Assembly: GCF_000003815.2 (NCBI RefSeq)
Contig: NC_049985.1
Coordinates: forward strand, 929,913-979,670
Origin: Branchiostoma floridae
Taxonomy: Eukaryota > Chordata > Leptocardii > Amphioxiformes > Branchiostomatidae
Direction: 5' to 3'
Length of the DNA: 49,758 nt
Positions 36,103-47,800 of this stretch are shown here, piece after piece (position 1 is the stretch's first letter; each line of letters opens with the position of its first letter). The notes beneath the pieces are model-generated. The model was not told where the DNA came from. It ran no database searches and saw only the letters and a list, made by a program, of their open reading frames with translations. Both the position numbers and the translations under genes were made by a program.

Positions 36103-38257
36103 TCAGAAGCAAACCTTCCCCTCCTTAGTATCTGTAAATCAAGGGATGATTTTACTAGATTTAGACATTTGCAATGATGTTAGATGATAGGCCTGGATAA
36201 GTCTGTGCCATCACATCATTTTTTTAATTTATTCAACAACAAAGTACAAGACAGGACAGAGAGGTAATGCACTCTAGCAGTACGCTAATATTCACATCAC
36301 CTCTCAAAAAAGGATAACCGTCAAGGACAAATAAAATGACAATATCAAAACAAACAATCCACAGCTATTTACATATAAGTCAGGTTATCAGGTAGTTGCA
36401 AAACGTTTGGTATGTACAATATATGACTGGGTTAACTGTAAGATCACATAATTTAACTTGTATATTACAGTATTTCAACACGCCATTTACGTTCACATGC
36501 CTGTATTATATGTACATGTAGTTATAGACCCTAGACGACTGTCATTGTATAAACCTTTTTATTACTGTTGCCTTACATTGTACCATGTACAAATGTGGTG
36601 CAAAAAAAGTTCATTCTTTCATTCATCAATGACCTCCCTGATAGACCGTGAAATGAAAGTGATGAGTTTTATTCTACTATAATTTGGTTGCTGTGCGTGA
36701 TGATGCCATTATGATAGAACTTTATTGCACGACAATTGTATATGATACAATGTATGGCAACAACTATAACACTAAGTACAAAACAATGGTATGGGACAAA
36801 GCTTAGCAACCTAGTTAACATAACAATAAGGGCTAACATAATTCTTTGGTATTACAATGGAGTAGGCTATTTGACGTAGTTTAATCCCTGCTACTGGCCG
36901 AGTTGGGAGATAATCAGTTTGCTTTAAGTTGGACATTGATAAAAAGACTTTATACTATATAATGATGCCCCGAAATGTGAGTTGTGTACCTTATTTATCG
37001 GTGAGGCCGAAAATTTATTTATCACCCCTCTTAGTTAAGAAGTAAAGGACATAAGCAGTAAAGATTCCCACTCTACTTCAGACAATTGTTACCGCCTTGA
37101 AAGAAGTGTTGTTTTGGAGTATATGTAAATGTACACTTTTACCCGCTTGTTACTTGTAATTTGGATTTAATGTGGTGTTATTTGGCTTGTGGGCATGTCT
37201 TGCAAATATTATAATTAAATGTATAGGTTAAAGCTTAGTCAATCATAGTTGAATGTAGGGGAGTCAGCATTTGGTAACACGATGACTTCTATGAACGGAA
37301 AAACCATAGAACCGATAACAATTACAAGTGATTCTTAAGTATAATGTGATCCTTACGCAGATGATAGAAGCCAACTATGTTGATGTCTTGTCTATGAGAA
37401 TGAAAACGAGTTCATTTATTTATTCCTTGAATATAAGGCAGCCCGCTTTAGTATAGAGCACGTGTGTCATTTCACCGTCTGAGTCAGTCAGTCAGTCCCA
37501 TAGCTTTTTAATGAGGCAGACGATAAAACTTCTATACACGGAAAAAACATACGTTTGTACAACTAGGGATTAGCTAGACTATATATGATATACTAGGCGT
37601 GTTCCTGCATGCTCCGGCCATTTAGCATCCTCGTACGGTGTATATATTTCTGTTGTGTGGATCAATGAGCTTTGACTATTTAGATCAGACAAGAGAATAA
37701 CAGAACCTTCCATACATAGAAGGTCGGTAGTATGTCGAGTTTAGTTCAGTGTAATACTAATAGTTGAGCGGTAGGTCAATATTGATTTTGACTTTGAAAT
37801 ACACCTGAAAAACATTCAAACTCCTATTTATATGTAGAGATAGTTAAGAAGCCATATTGTGCAATATGATATCATGTCTGTAATAATCAATGACTTTTAT
37901 TTCCGTGTTGTCCAGAGCCAGTGTTCAATATGTACAAATACATGTGGATGAATTTTTCCAAGTAGTGTGTTGTAATGTGTTTGTACTGATGTTTGGTTTT
38001 CAAATGTGACACCATAATTTACTAGAATGCAAAAGAAACATAATCTCTGACCTCATGTCCTATTGTGCTGTTGTTTTCAAATGTGTTTAAAGTTTTTTTC
38101 TGCTGTTTTTTCTACTTCTACTTTTGTACTAAAATATATCTGCCACTAAAAGTAAAATCATAGCATGTTCAGTGCAAAGGATCCAGAACCTTAGGCATAG
38201 TACAGACGTCGACTTGATTTGCTACAAATGGAGTCAACATGGGAGTTCCATCGTAAA
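36103..38257 (+). other. Intergenic region after copy 1
   Basis: AT-rich, no gene recognised. Contains dispersed-repeat fragments (36570-36625 and 36712-36790) related to 5285-5350. Confidence 0.6.
36712..36790 (-). repeat. Dispersed repeat tail (inverted relative to 5285-5350)
   Basis: The reverse complement contains ATAGTTGTTGCCATACATTG and TACAATTGTCGTGCAATAAA; the copy at 5285-5350 has the same words with one or two changes, ending GTGCAATAAAC. Probably the 3' tail of a retroposon family. A partial direct copy is at 36570-36605 (TTGCCTTACATTGTACCATG). Confidence 0.75.
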
Positions 38258-39960
38258 TCAGACTGAAGCAGTTGGGTTGGGGGTTCTTATTTCCAACAAA
38301 TTCAGGTCATCAACGAATTTCCAGCGTTTGGAGGCAGCCTGATGTGCGGCACTGTTGATATACGCAAGGAAAATCAGTGGCCCCAGTAGAGTGCCCTGGG
38401 GTAATCCACAGGTAACCTTCAAGCTGTTGGAAAGTGTTCCATGGTAGCGTACAACCTGGCTCCTGTTAGAGAGGAAGTCTACAATCCACCTTGTCACGGA
38501 GGGGCGCAGGCCAAGATCCAGCAGACGTTGGATAGCTCGGTTTCTGTATCTGTATCTATATAGCCGGTATAACCGCCGTTCGGCGTAACACACCAGCTTG
38601 CAGGCACGCGGTGTGTAGGTTGTGGCACATACGATCAAAAGCCTTGCTATAATCGGTTGAAACAAGAGAACATATGGCGCCGGGTTTATCGGTGGCTTTG
38701 AAAACCTCGTTGGTCAAATCTAGAAGGCAATGTGTTGTCGATTTGCCCTTGAGGCAGCCGTACTGTTGAACATCGATTTGAGGAACGATGTCGGTCAGCA
38801 CCAACCGCGAGACAAAACGTTCGGCGACTTTCGCTAGCACGGATGTCAAGGAGATCGGACGAGGTTCGGTTATCAAAGGAGGTTTGGTCTTAGGTATTGG
38901 AACAATGACCGCACATTTCCATTCGTCCGGCACTAAGCCTTGTTGGAGGGAGCTATTGAGAATGTCGGTGAAGGGTTCACTCAGTTCACACGCAAATTCT
39001 TTGATTATTTTACCTGGAATGCCATCAGGCCCAGCTGGTTTGCGTGTTTTGACCTTTTGTAGTTCTTTGTAGACATCCCAGGGTTGAACACAAGGTGCCG
39101 GGAACGAAGGTAAGTACGCGGGCAGTGCTGTTGTGTCGATAGCAGGTAGAGACTGTATCACTGATCCGAGTGTTTTGTTTATCTCCATGGCAATACCGGG
39201 TTTGTCAGTGGGGTCGAATCCGTTGATGTGAATGGCCGGTTCGGAACAGGATGAGTTCATCATGGTTTTTATCTCCTTGTGCCACTGTGTGATATTGTCC
39301 TTCTTCATAGACTTTACTTTGGAGTTGTAGTACGAGGGGCATTCAATAAGTAATGCCCCTGACCCACTTCCAGTTGTCTGATCTAGATGAAATTTTGCAT
39401 GTGTAATGAGTCATATCTCTATGGGTTATGTTGCAAAAACAGCTCTGAACTAATTGTGGTTACTGATTTACTGGTGTTTGAACTGAGTCAGGTGTGAGAT
39501 GGACCAGGTGTGAAATGGAGCAAGTTGAGTGTCGCGCAGTGATCCGGTTTTTGTATTTGAAAGGACGCACACCAAAGGGGACTTTTGATGAAATGAAAAA
39601 AAACTTATGGTGATGATGCCCCATCATATGACCTTGTAAAACGCTGGCATCCTGAATTCGAACAAGGTCGGAAGTCTGTGGAAACAGCTCCCAGACCTGG
39701 TCGTCCCTCTTCTGCCATTGATGAGGCATCTGTCGGAGGACCAACCTGGGATGTCCTACAAGAACGGTGTCCAGAGCTACATCAAATGATGGGAGAAATG
39801 CAAAACTCTGGGTGGTTCCTATGAAGAGAAAGACTAATAACTGTGCCAAGTTTCATTAATCTCCTGCTATGGGAAATGGGTCAGGGACATTACTTATTGA
39901 ATGCCCCTCGTAGGTCCTTTTGCAGTTTCCCCCAGCTTGTTATATCCACAGACTGTCGCG
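38258..39960 (-). pseudogene. Decayed non-LTR retrotransposon reverse transcriptase with nested insertion
   Basis: Minus-strand frames in order: from about 39960 a short stretch (QAGGNCKRT), interrupted by the element at 39331-39912, resuming YYNSKVKSMKKDNITQWHKE; then TRKPAGPDGIPGKIIKEFAC, PDEWKCAVIVPIPK, PRPISLTSVLAKVAERFVSR, QYGCLKGKSTTHCLLDL, STDYSKAFDR; then a frame change near 38560-38640 to a second frame with GLPQGTLLGPLIFLAYIN and KFVDDLNLLE (the FxDD catalytic box). Fingers-palm order is intact, but frames are broken and the endonuclease is not seen. A dead LINE copy between the two NTase-TPR genes. Confidence 0.9.
39331..39912 (+). mobile_element. Internally deleted mariner-like element nested in the LINE
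   Basis: TA at both ends (39331-39332, 39911-39912). The terminal inverted repeats begin CGAGGGGCATTCAATAAGTA and match the other end over about 34 bp with one or two differences. The inside holds a transposase remnant from the ATG at 39515: RFLYLKGRTPKGTFDEMKK, a frameshift, then DLVKRWHPEFEQGRKSVETA and PRPGRPSSAIDEAS (the mariner helix-turn-helix region). The catalytic domain is deleted. Non-autonomous. Confidence 0.9.
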
Positions 39961-40241
39961 ACATGTCGTCCATGCATCTTGATCTATGGAGATCTGTATT
40001 TTGACTATACGGTCGCATAAATGCAATTTCCGGGTCATATTTTACATGAAAAGTCTATTTAATGTATACTTGATAGAACAAGGACCATCAAAAGGGCTGA
40101 CGCTAGCTCGGGCGCTAGCTTCGGCGATCTGACGTTACTCAATAAAAAGTCGAAATTTCGAATGCTATGTTTTTAGATAGGACAGGTATTTCTCTGCAAA
40201 TAAAGGCAATAATATGGGATGCGGAGGGGAGGAGGACTAAG

Positions 40242-40515
40242 TAAACTCGGCACAAAAAGTTTGGAATATTAACTTTGGTAGGTCATATTTCTGATGTTTA
40301 TGCATCAATGTCAATGTATTATATATCAATGGAAAGCTTATGTGATTCCCCTTCCTGTGGTATAAAACTTATTATTATTGTTAACTCATGACACAAGCAA
40401 CAGGTCTGCTTATAACATGAGTGGGTCACCCCCCAAAAAGGGCCCAAATTGATGCAGAAACAACGGAGATACGATCAACCGAAGTTGATATTCCAAACAT
40501 TCTGTGCCCAGTTTA
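40242..40515. mobile_element. Foldback MITE with TA-type ends
   Basis: The left end TAAACTCGGCACAAAAAGTT, then TGGAATATTAACTT, is inverted at the right (reverse complement TAAACTGGGCACAGAATGTT, then TGGAATATCAACTT). About 274 bp without coding capacity. Confidence 0.85.
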
Positions 40516-41783
40516 TTTTTCCGAGCTTCTACCTTAGACACATAACAAAAGAAGACTAACATCTGGACTGCGATATTTATCTGATAAGACGCTGCTGCTA
40601 CGAAATGCAGTAATATATTATATAATGACTAATCTGAGAGAACAACTGACTTAAGAACGTTAATCTTGGAACTAACACGTAATTTTGGGTAACTATACGC
40701 ACAGGGGAATCCCATGGCAGGTATGTAACTCCACCCCACCACAGCCCGACTGGACTTCTGATTCAGCTAAGACCTTCTCACGCTGCTGTACGTAACGGTT
40801 ATATGAGATGAAACAGGACGCCCTTCACACGTCATAACACCAGACCTAAAACAAACAGGTTAGCATGACTACGTCACTGCCTTTGAATGATAAACTCGGT
40901 GCGTGAATAGGAAGCAAACAGTTCTTTTGAGCTCAGGCATCGCTTGGACAAAGCAAGGTGGTGTCCATGACGGTGGTGTTTTGTTAGGGTAGGTGGTGTT
41001 TTGTGAGTTGTTTTGAGGCGCACATATAATAATTTTCAGAACTAGACTTGCAACAAGGCGTGCTTAAAGACTTGGTTCTTGCCATGATAAGTTCAGAATC
41101 AGTATGAGTAAATGCCAAGTAGGGATAGTTGTAAAGGACCCTGAACATATTGTCAATGTTACTAGGTTGCACATTAATAGCTTATTATACAACCTCATTC
41201 AAAAGCTGAAATTCAATATAGGGGAGGAAAGCACTAGGATTTATTGAAGGCGAGACAACCTGAAAAACCTAGATAGTGGAAAATAAAATCAATTATCTTT
41301 ATTCACTTTCTGCCACTAACGGGCCATCGCAATGCACACAAAAATAATTGCGAAATTAAAAATGATGTAATACAAATCACAAAAGGATCAATAAACTAAA
41401 TCAACTAATCGTGCATAGATTTAAAGATGACCCATGCAAGGCAGAACCAAAGGGAACACTGGACTCATTATCAACAGACGAAGTGGCGGTGGCCAAACAT
41501 CAGGCTGTCTTGAAGAGCGTAATGATAGGATCAACAGGTCTTTTCCTGACCTGAGCACTTGCGTCTTCGCCAGTTAGCCAGGTTACCTGATATGTTTACA
41601 AGTATCAGTGAAGCTTTGGTCTATTGAAGCCGTGACATTTGAACTAACTGATGACGTAATGTTGCCATGGACAGTGTGCGGCATCTGTCTTTGTTCATGT
41701 CAGGCACATAAAGCGAACACGGAGACTTACAAATACCCGTGAAGGTAAGGAGTTTTACAGACTTTCTCTCAGCAGAGGCCGCC
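40516..41783 (+). other. Upstream region of NTase-TPR copy 2
   Basis: No gene recognised. Sequence immediately before the ATG at 41784 (CAGAGGCCGCCATG) is a good Kozak context; CTCAGCAG just upstream could be an acceptor for an untranslated 5' exon. Confidence 0.45.
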
Positions 41784-42485
41784 ATGTTGAGAGTCTGTGA
41801 GAAACTTCGTGAGGCGGACGCGAAGGGCAGGAGGTACGGACTAGCCCGTGCGGAGACAGGCTACCTCCGTGCCCTGGTGGACGCCATGGCTGACATGGAC
41901 AGGCTGGCGGAAGTGGAGCTGCTCAAAAGTCTGGGCGACGTGAACTTGGAGAAGGGAAGACTCGGGAAGGACTTAGGGAAGTTCAACATGGCCTTGGCGC
42001 TTTACGTGGCTGCTGTGGTCCGATGTGACAATCGGGATCAGGGAGAAGGTATAGAACACCGATACGAATACACGGAGAGACTTTTACAAAGGGTGTCGCC
42101 AAAGGGGTCACAGGGTCTAGAGCAGCCAACTGAAGACAAGGAGACGACTACAACTGCTAAGGTGGCTGGAAAGTTTCGAGACCTCGACAAGAGACGGGCT
42201 GCCGGTGGGAACACAGACTCTGTGCTGGTTGGATACGCACAGTTGTTGGTAGAGGGAATAGTAAACGAGAACAACATGTTAGAAACAGAAGCGATCAAGA
42301 GTCTCGGTGACGTGTACCTGAAAAGAGGAACAGAAACTCTTGACAGTAGAGACTTGACCAGAGCTACTGCTCTGTACAACAAGGCACTGGCGTGGTGTCA
42401 CAACGTTCAGGGAGCAGTTGTCCTTGTCCACCGCTTACTGCACACCGCAAAAATCAGGCAGAAAATCACCAGAACTAAAAAGAAG
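41784..42485 (+). CDS. NTase-TPR copy 2, exon 1 (helical modules 1 and 2)
   Basis: Starts at ATG 41784 in a GCCGCCATGT context; 234 codons to the donor AAGAAG|GTGAGT. Nearly the same as copy 1 exon 1 from 30620 ([59 protein letters not shown]). Most differences are conservative, and the frame is open throughout, which suggests selection or a young duplication. The downstream NTase and TPR exons would lie right of the window. Confidence 0.87.
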
Positions 42486-43237
42486 GTGAGTGAACTATAC
42501 AGAAATTTGACAACAAAAGTGAAAATCGCGAAACTGGGGTATTTTCGCCAGTCAATGAAGTTTACCACTAGAGCGATAACATCTACATTGACAACATTTT
42601 TGCACCTCATTATTATTTTTCTTACTTAAGTTCTGACAAACTGATGATCTGGGCTAAGTGTGTTCTGTATCTTTGGGATAGCATAGTTACGTAAGTTATG
42701 AATGTATTTACTTAATGTTTGGGCTGTGGGTAGACGAAGATCTTGTCAATAAATGCCCTGTTGGGTCCTTGTAGTCAATGATGCCGAAACCAGCAACTAG
42801 CCACCGCATTTACAACCTAAACTCTTCGAGTCACTTCAGGTCCTTAACCTTTGACAGTTTGTCAACATACTTTGCGTTGGATAACACGATTGCCCACCTG
42901 TTCATCATTGGCGGATTCCTGTTGGTTCATAGAGGCCAACCCGCACGCCCTATGTTAATCATTTATGGCCCCCTCTCTGGTTCCATAGAGGTCAGCACGT
43001 ACCACGCAACGACAACAAGACGTGAGAGGACGGAAGGACCACTTCTCTCCCTTCTCAGCTGCGCCCTCTAGTGACGTCATCACTGACGGAATGCGCCGTC
43101 TGCACATGTAGGTTCAGGGAATGCTTCTTGTATAAGATTGATTTTGACTATTGTACGTAGTAGGTATTCAAAGTTCTATCTATTGTATGATAATAACAAA
43201 CATTTTGCTATTTCTCTCCAGTGCCCCGGAACCGCAG
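42486..43237 (+). other. Intron 1 of NTase-TPR copy 2
   Basis: Homologous to intron 1 of copy 1 over 42750-43090, without the MITE. GTGAGT start; ends CCGCAG|AAA with a stronger upstream alternative TCTCTCCAG at 43221. Confidence 0.8.
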
Positions 43238-43272
43238 AAACCCGAAAACCCGAGAGAAGTGGACGATGACAA
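43238..43272 (+). CDS. NTase-TPR copy 2, exon 2 (35 nt)
   Basis: KPENPREVDDD, the same length and phase as exon 2 of copy 1; donor ACAA|GTTAGT. The frame fits only the downstream AG, as in copy 1. Confidence 0.6.
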
Positions 43273-43724
43273 GTTAGTGTCTCCCATTTCTTTGAAATAA
43301 GAATGAATCTTTAATGTAAATGTGGACCGTTTCTATTTCGTACAAACTATAAGAGCTTGACGCTTTGCATCAAGGGAATCATAATAATTCAAATATGTTT
43401 AGACATTTCATTACATGGTTTTACAATCTCGAAGATATATACCAAGGAGATATCTTCAGTGATGTATGTGATCCTTTATATTTGTGGGTATAGAGTAGTT
43501 ATCGGACTTCTTATGGTCATTTCCTTGTCATGGTAGGCATCTGTTGGGCTCATAACGAAGTGGTATGTTAACGTTTATAACAGCAGAGCTTTTGAAAGAA
43601 TAAAACATTCAATCAAGATGGCCGCCACCTACGGACGCATGTAAGTGGCGTCTCTCCAGTGCCGCGTGTTTTTCATAGTTTAACGCCGTTTGTGTCACCC
43701 CACTAAACCTGTGTGAGCGCCGTG

Positions 43725-44486
43725 ATGGGTCTGACAGTTAAAGAAAAGGAGGAGGTGATTCCAAACCTCATAGACGCTCGGATTAAAGCAACTATTGAGG
43801 CTGCTCTGGTTACTGCTCTCAAACAGAGCGATGTTCTTGCCACCATTGTGCCTACCATCGTCAGCGCAGTGAAGGAGTCTGTGCGCTCATCCATCCAGGA
43901 TGAGCTGAAGAAGTTGCAGGACCAGCTTGTGCAGCAGGAAAAGAAGTTTACCTCACTCCAAGAAGCCTACAACAACCTTGAAGCAAAATACAACAACCTA
44001 GAGCAGTATTCCAGGCGTAATTGCATCGTCATCTCAGGAATTCCAGAACCACCTGTGGAAGAGGGCACGGATAATGTCGTCATGGAGCTCGCCAACAACA
44101 AGCTGAAATGTGACCCGCCTATCAACACCCAACACATCGACAGGTCCCATCGCCTTGGCAAGAAGCGCACCGACGGTAAACCACGTCCTATAATCGTAAA
44201 GTTTGTCTCCTACCGTCAGAAGTCCACCGTTATGCGCGCCAAGACCAAGGTCGACGCCAGAGATGTTCTCAGGAAAGACCAAGTGTACATCAACGACAAC
44301 CTCACAAAGGGAAACATGCAGCTTCTAAAAGAGGCTCGGTCACTAGTCAAGTCAAATCATGTAATCCAGTCATGGTCATATGACGGAAAGATTTTTGTGA
44401 AGACTTTGAACGGGGAGAGACACATGATCTCCAAGCAAGCTGAACTGGACATCTTCCGTTCAGCGAAATCTGCTCAGCGGCACTGA
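43725..44486 (+). CDS. LINE ORF1 protein (coiled coil plus RNA-binding-like domain)
   Basis: 253 residues from ATG 43725. N-terminal part alpha-helical, then a coiled coil (LKKLQDQLVQQEKKFTSLQE, NNLEAKYNNLEQYSR), then RRNCIVISGIPEP and DRSHRLGKK, RPIIVKFVSY, VYINDNLTKGNMQLLKEARS. This is the arrangement of L1/CR1-type ORF1 (coiled coil, RRM-like with RRxNVxIxGIPE, C-terminal domain). Known role: nucleic-acid-binding chaperone in the retrotransposition RNP. Intact. Confidence 0.88.
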   Translation: MGLTVKEKEEVIPNLIDARIKATIEAALVTALKQSDVLATIVPTIVSAVKESVRSSIQDELKKLQDQLVQQEKKFTSLQEAYNNLEAKYNNLEQYSRRNCIVISGIPEPPVEEGTDNVVMELANNKLKCDPPINTQHIDRSHRLGKKRTDGKPRPIIVKFVSYRQKSTVMRAKTKVDARDVLRKDQVYINDNLTKGNMQLLKEARSLVKSNHVIQSWSYDGKIFVKTLNGERHMISKQAELDIFRSAKSAQRH

Positions 44487-44686
44487 CAACTCTATCTCTA
44501 TTCCTAGTCATTGACTGTAATGACTCTGCCATCGTTTACTTGTGTTATTCTATTGTATGGTTATCTTGTGAGATCGTGTTCTTCTATGTGTACAGCAATG
44601 GGTAAGTCTAATTCATTTATTGACGGGTCAATACTTCTGAATAGATTGCAGAGAGGGTGCGCGAAGCCGCTTTCATAAGTATTGAT

Positions 44687-44893
44687 ATGTATAGGGCAGT
44701 CATTGGTTTGTTTTCTGCACATTCACGCCTATTTTCTAAGGCAAGTTTTAGACTTACACTGAATCTAGATATCTTCCTATCCTACACTACTGTTTTTATA
44801 TCTTTTGTAGTAATTTTACTAGCGGGAGACGTCCATCCCAATCCAGGGCCAGTTTGCCGTAAACAGTTAACGTATGCATCTAAATGTCAATAG
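44687..44893 (+). pseudogene. LINE ORF2 N-terminal leader with 2A-like motif, out of frame with the rest
   Basis: Frame from ATG 44687 gives a hydrophobic stretch (IFLSYTTVFISFVVILLAGD) ending GDVHPNPGP at 44825-44851, then a stop at 44893. 2A peptides need D-V/I-E-x-N-P-G-P after a hydrophobic/leucine-rich run; here Glu is replaced by His. The endonuclease frame opens with ATG 44874 one frame away, so one base was gained or lost at about 44865-44880. Confidence 0.75.
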
Positions 44894-47800
44894 CCTAGTA
44901 GCTGGCACTAAGATGGACGAACTATCTGCTCTAGCTGTTAGACTCAACCTCGATGTTATTGCTGTATCNNNNNNNNNNNNNNNNNNNNNNNNNNNNNNNN
45001 NNNNNNNNNNNNNNNNNNNNNNNNNNNNNNNNNNNNNNNNNNNNNNNNNNNNNNNNNNNNNNNNNNNNNNNNNNNNNNNNNNNNNNNNNNNNNNNNNNNN
45101 NNNNNNNNNNNNNNNNNNNNNNNNNNNNNNTGAATGCATTTGGCTTGAACTCTTTGTAGGACGCAGCCGTTTACTCTTTTCTGTCTACTACCGGCCACCT
45201 GGCCAGGATTCCAAAACTGTTGATGAATTTGTTGACTTGTTTAGTGACTCAGTATTCACAGCTGAATCCTCTCAACACGATGGCATCATTGTCACAGGTG
45301 ACTTTAATGCCAAACACGAGGCATGGTGGGCCCATGACCCAATCACTTCGGTCGGCACAAAACTATTTCAATCTTCTAAAATGTTAAATCTCACACAGGT
45401 GATCAAGGAGCCAACGTGCGATTTGTCACGGTCTCCCTCCCTGATTGACCTTCTATTTATCAACGAGAAAAAACTTATCAAGTCTACCTCTGTGTTATCT
45501 CCCCTCTCCGGATGCCACCACAGCCCTATTGTCGCTACTATTAACTTGTCACTCAAGCCCCCTCGTCCTTATGTCCGTACAATCTGGGATTATTCCAAAA
45601 CCGATCACAGCTTGCTGGCACTCTTCTCGTCTGAGCCAATATGGCATGAAGTTTTCTATTGTGGTACTGTTGAAGAAGCTAGCAAGAAGTTGATGGAACT
45701 GATTTTGGAAGCCAAAATTAAATGTGTGCCTCATAAGGACATTCTCGTTAGACCTCGTGACAAACCTTGGATTTCACCTGACATTAGACGCTTAATGCAC
45801 CAGAGAGACAAGTTGCATAAGAAAGCCAAGTTAACGAACAGCCCTATTCATTGGTCTTCATATCGTCTTATTAGAAATAAACTTGTCCATCAGTTATCAC
45901 TAGCCAAGTCTAATTATCACAACCGCCTGGTTGCCTCCTTAAGTAGTTCCCCCTCATCCAACAAAAAGTGGTGGCACATTGTGAAATATTTTTACCAAAG
46001 TAAAGTCAATTCTACTATTCCACCGCTTAAGTCTGGCAACTGTTTTATAACCGATTCAAGAGAAAAGGCAACTATGTTTAATTTGTATTTCTCTTCTCAG
46101 GCCTCAGTGGATGACTCCAGTGCTAGACTTCCACCCCTTGATTTCCTTACTAGTGCTCGTCTTACACAGTGTGTTACATCAGCTGCTGAGATAGAACTTT
46201 ATGTCTCAGATTTAGAAGTATCTAAAGCATGTGGCTATGATAATGTAGACAATCGTTTTCTTAAATCCATATGTCCCTATATCTCTGACAAAATTGCATA
46301 TGTTTTTAATATGTCTCTAAATCACGGAGTCTTCCCTGAATCCTGGAAAAGAGCAAATGTGGTACCAATTTTCAAAAAGGGGGACCCCGAGGATGTGTCG
46401 AATTACCGACCTGTATCCCTACTCCCCTCTCTGTCTAAAATCCTTGAAAAAATTGTATTTAAACACTTGTACAACCACCTGATGTCCCAAAACTTATTAT
46501 ATTCTCTCCAGTCTGGATTTATCCGTGGAGATTCAACAGTAGGCCAACTTGTTTGTGTAACTGACAAAATTCTTGAAGCTCTTGACTCTAATAGAGAGGT
46601 CCGAGCGGTTTATTTAGATTTTTCACGTGCATTTGACAAAGTTTGGCATAATGGCCTCATTTTCAAGCTTCAAAGAAATGGGGTCGAGGGTCCGGTTCTA
46701 AATTGGTTCCACAGCTATCTTTCTGATCGTGTACAAAGAGTAGTTATAGATGGCCAGCATTCAGATTGGTGTAATATTCGCGCAGGCGTACCACAGGGTT
46801 CTGTATTAGGCCCCCTTTTATTTCTTGTTTACATCAATGATATGGTGGACGATTTATCATCTTGCCCGTTTCTTTTTGCAGATGATAGTTCTTTAGTAGA
46901 TGTAGTGGATAGCCCAACCGAAACTGCGTCAAGTCTAAATTCTGATCTTAGTAAGATATCATCATGGGCTTCCACATGGCTTATGAAACTGAATCCTTTA
47001 AAAACTGAGGAAATGTGCTTTTCCAGGAAAATCGATCCCCCTTGCCATCCTCCCCTTTTTCTTGATAACTGTGTCATTCAATCTGTAAAAGACCACAAGC
47101 ATATTGGTGTTTTTCTTACGTCCACCATGTCTTGGGAAAAACATATTACTCACATGATTGCCAAAGTATCAAAACGTGTGTCCACACTGAACCAAACTTA
47201 AATTCAAATTGCCACGACATGTACTCGAAGTTATCTACAAGTCCTTTATTCGTCCACTTCTTGAGTATGCTGACATAGTGTGGCATGGCTGCACTATATC
47301 GGACTCCCGACGTATAGAAAGAGTACAATATGAGTGCTCACTCACAGTATCAGGTGCTGTGAGAGGGTCCTCTTATTTGTCACTCCTTTCTGAACTTGGG
47401 TGGGAAAAACTGTCTGACCGTCGCCATATTCACTCTTTGACAATGTTTCATAAAATTGTTCATGGTCACACTCGCCAGTACCTTCAGGAGTTGATCACTC
47501 CTGAAGTCTCTGCCTCTACTCCCTACGACCTTCGAAACAAACACAACTTACAGTCACCGGCTTGTACCACCACTCGTTACCAAAGGTCCTTTATTCCGTA
47601 TGCTACATATCACTGGAATGGTCTTGATATAGCTGTTCGGTCATTTAATCCTTCAATATTTAAAAACTACTTAATAAAATTGGTTCGCCCTTCCCCTAAC
47701 ACACATTTTAGTCAAGGCCCCAGGTACGCCTGCGTTTTACTCACACGCCTCCGCATCGGGACCTGTAGTTTGAACTTTAGCTTATTCACACGTAATTTAG

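Noticed and set aside
38788-39072. Plus-strand 94-codon frame
   Set aside because: Antisense shadow of the minus-strand reverse transcriptase.
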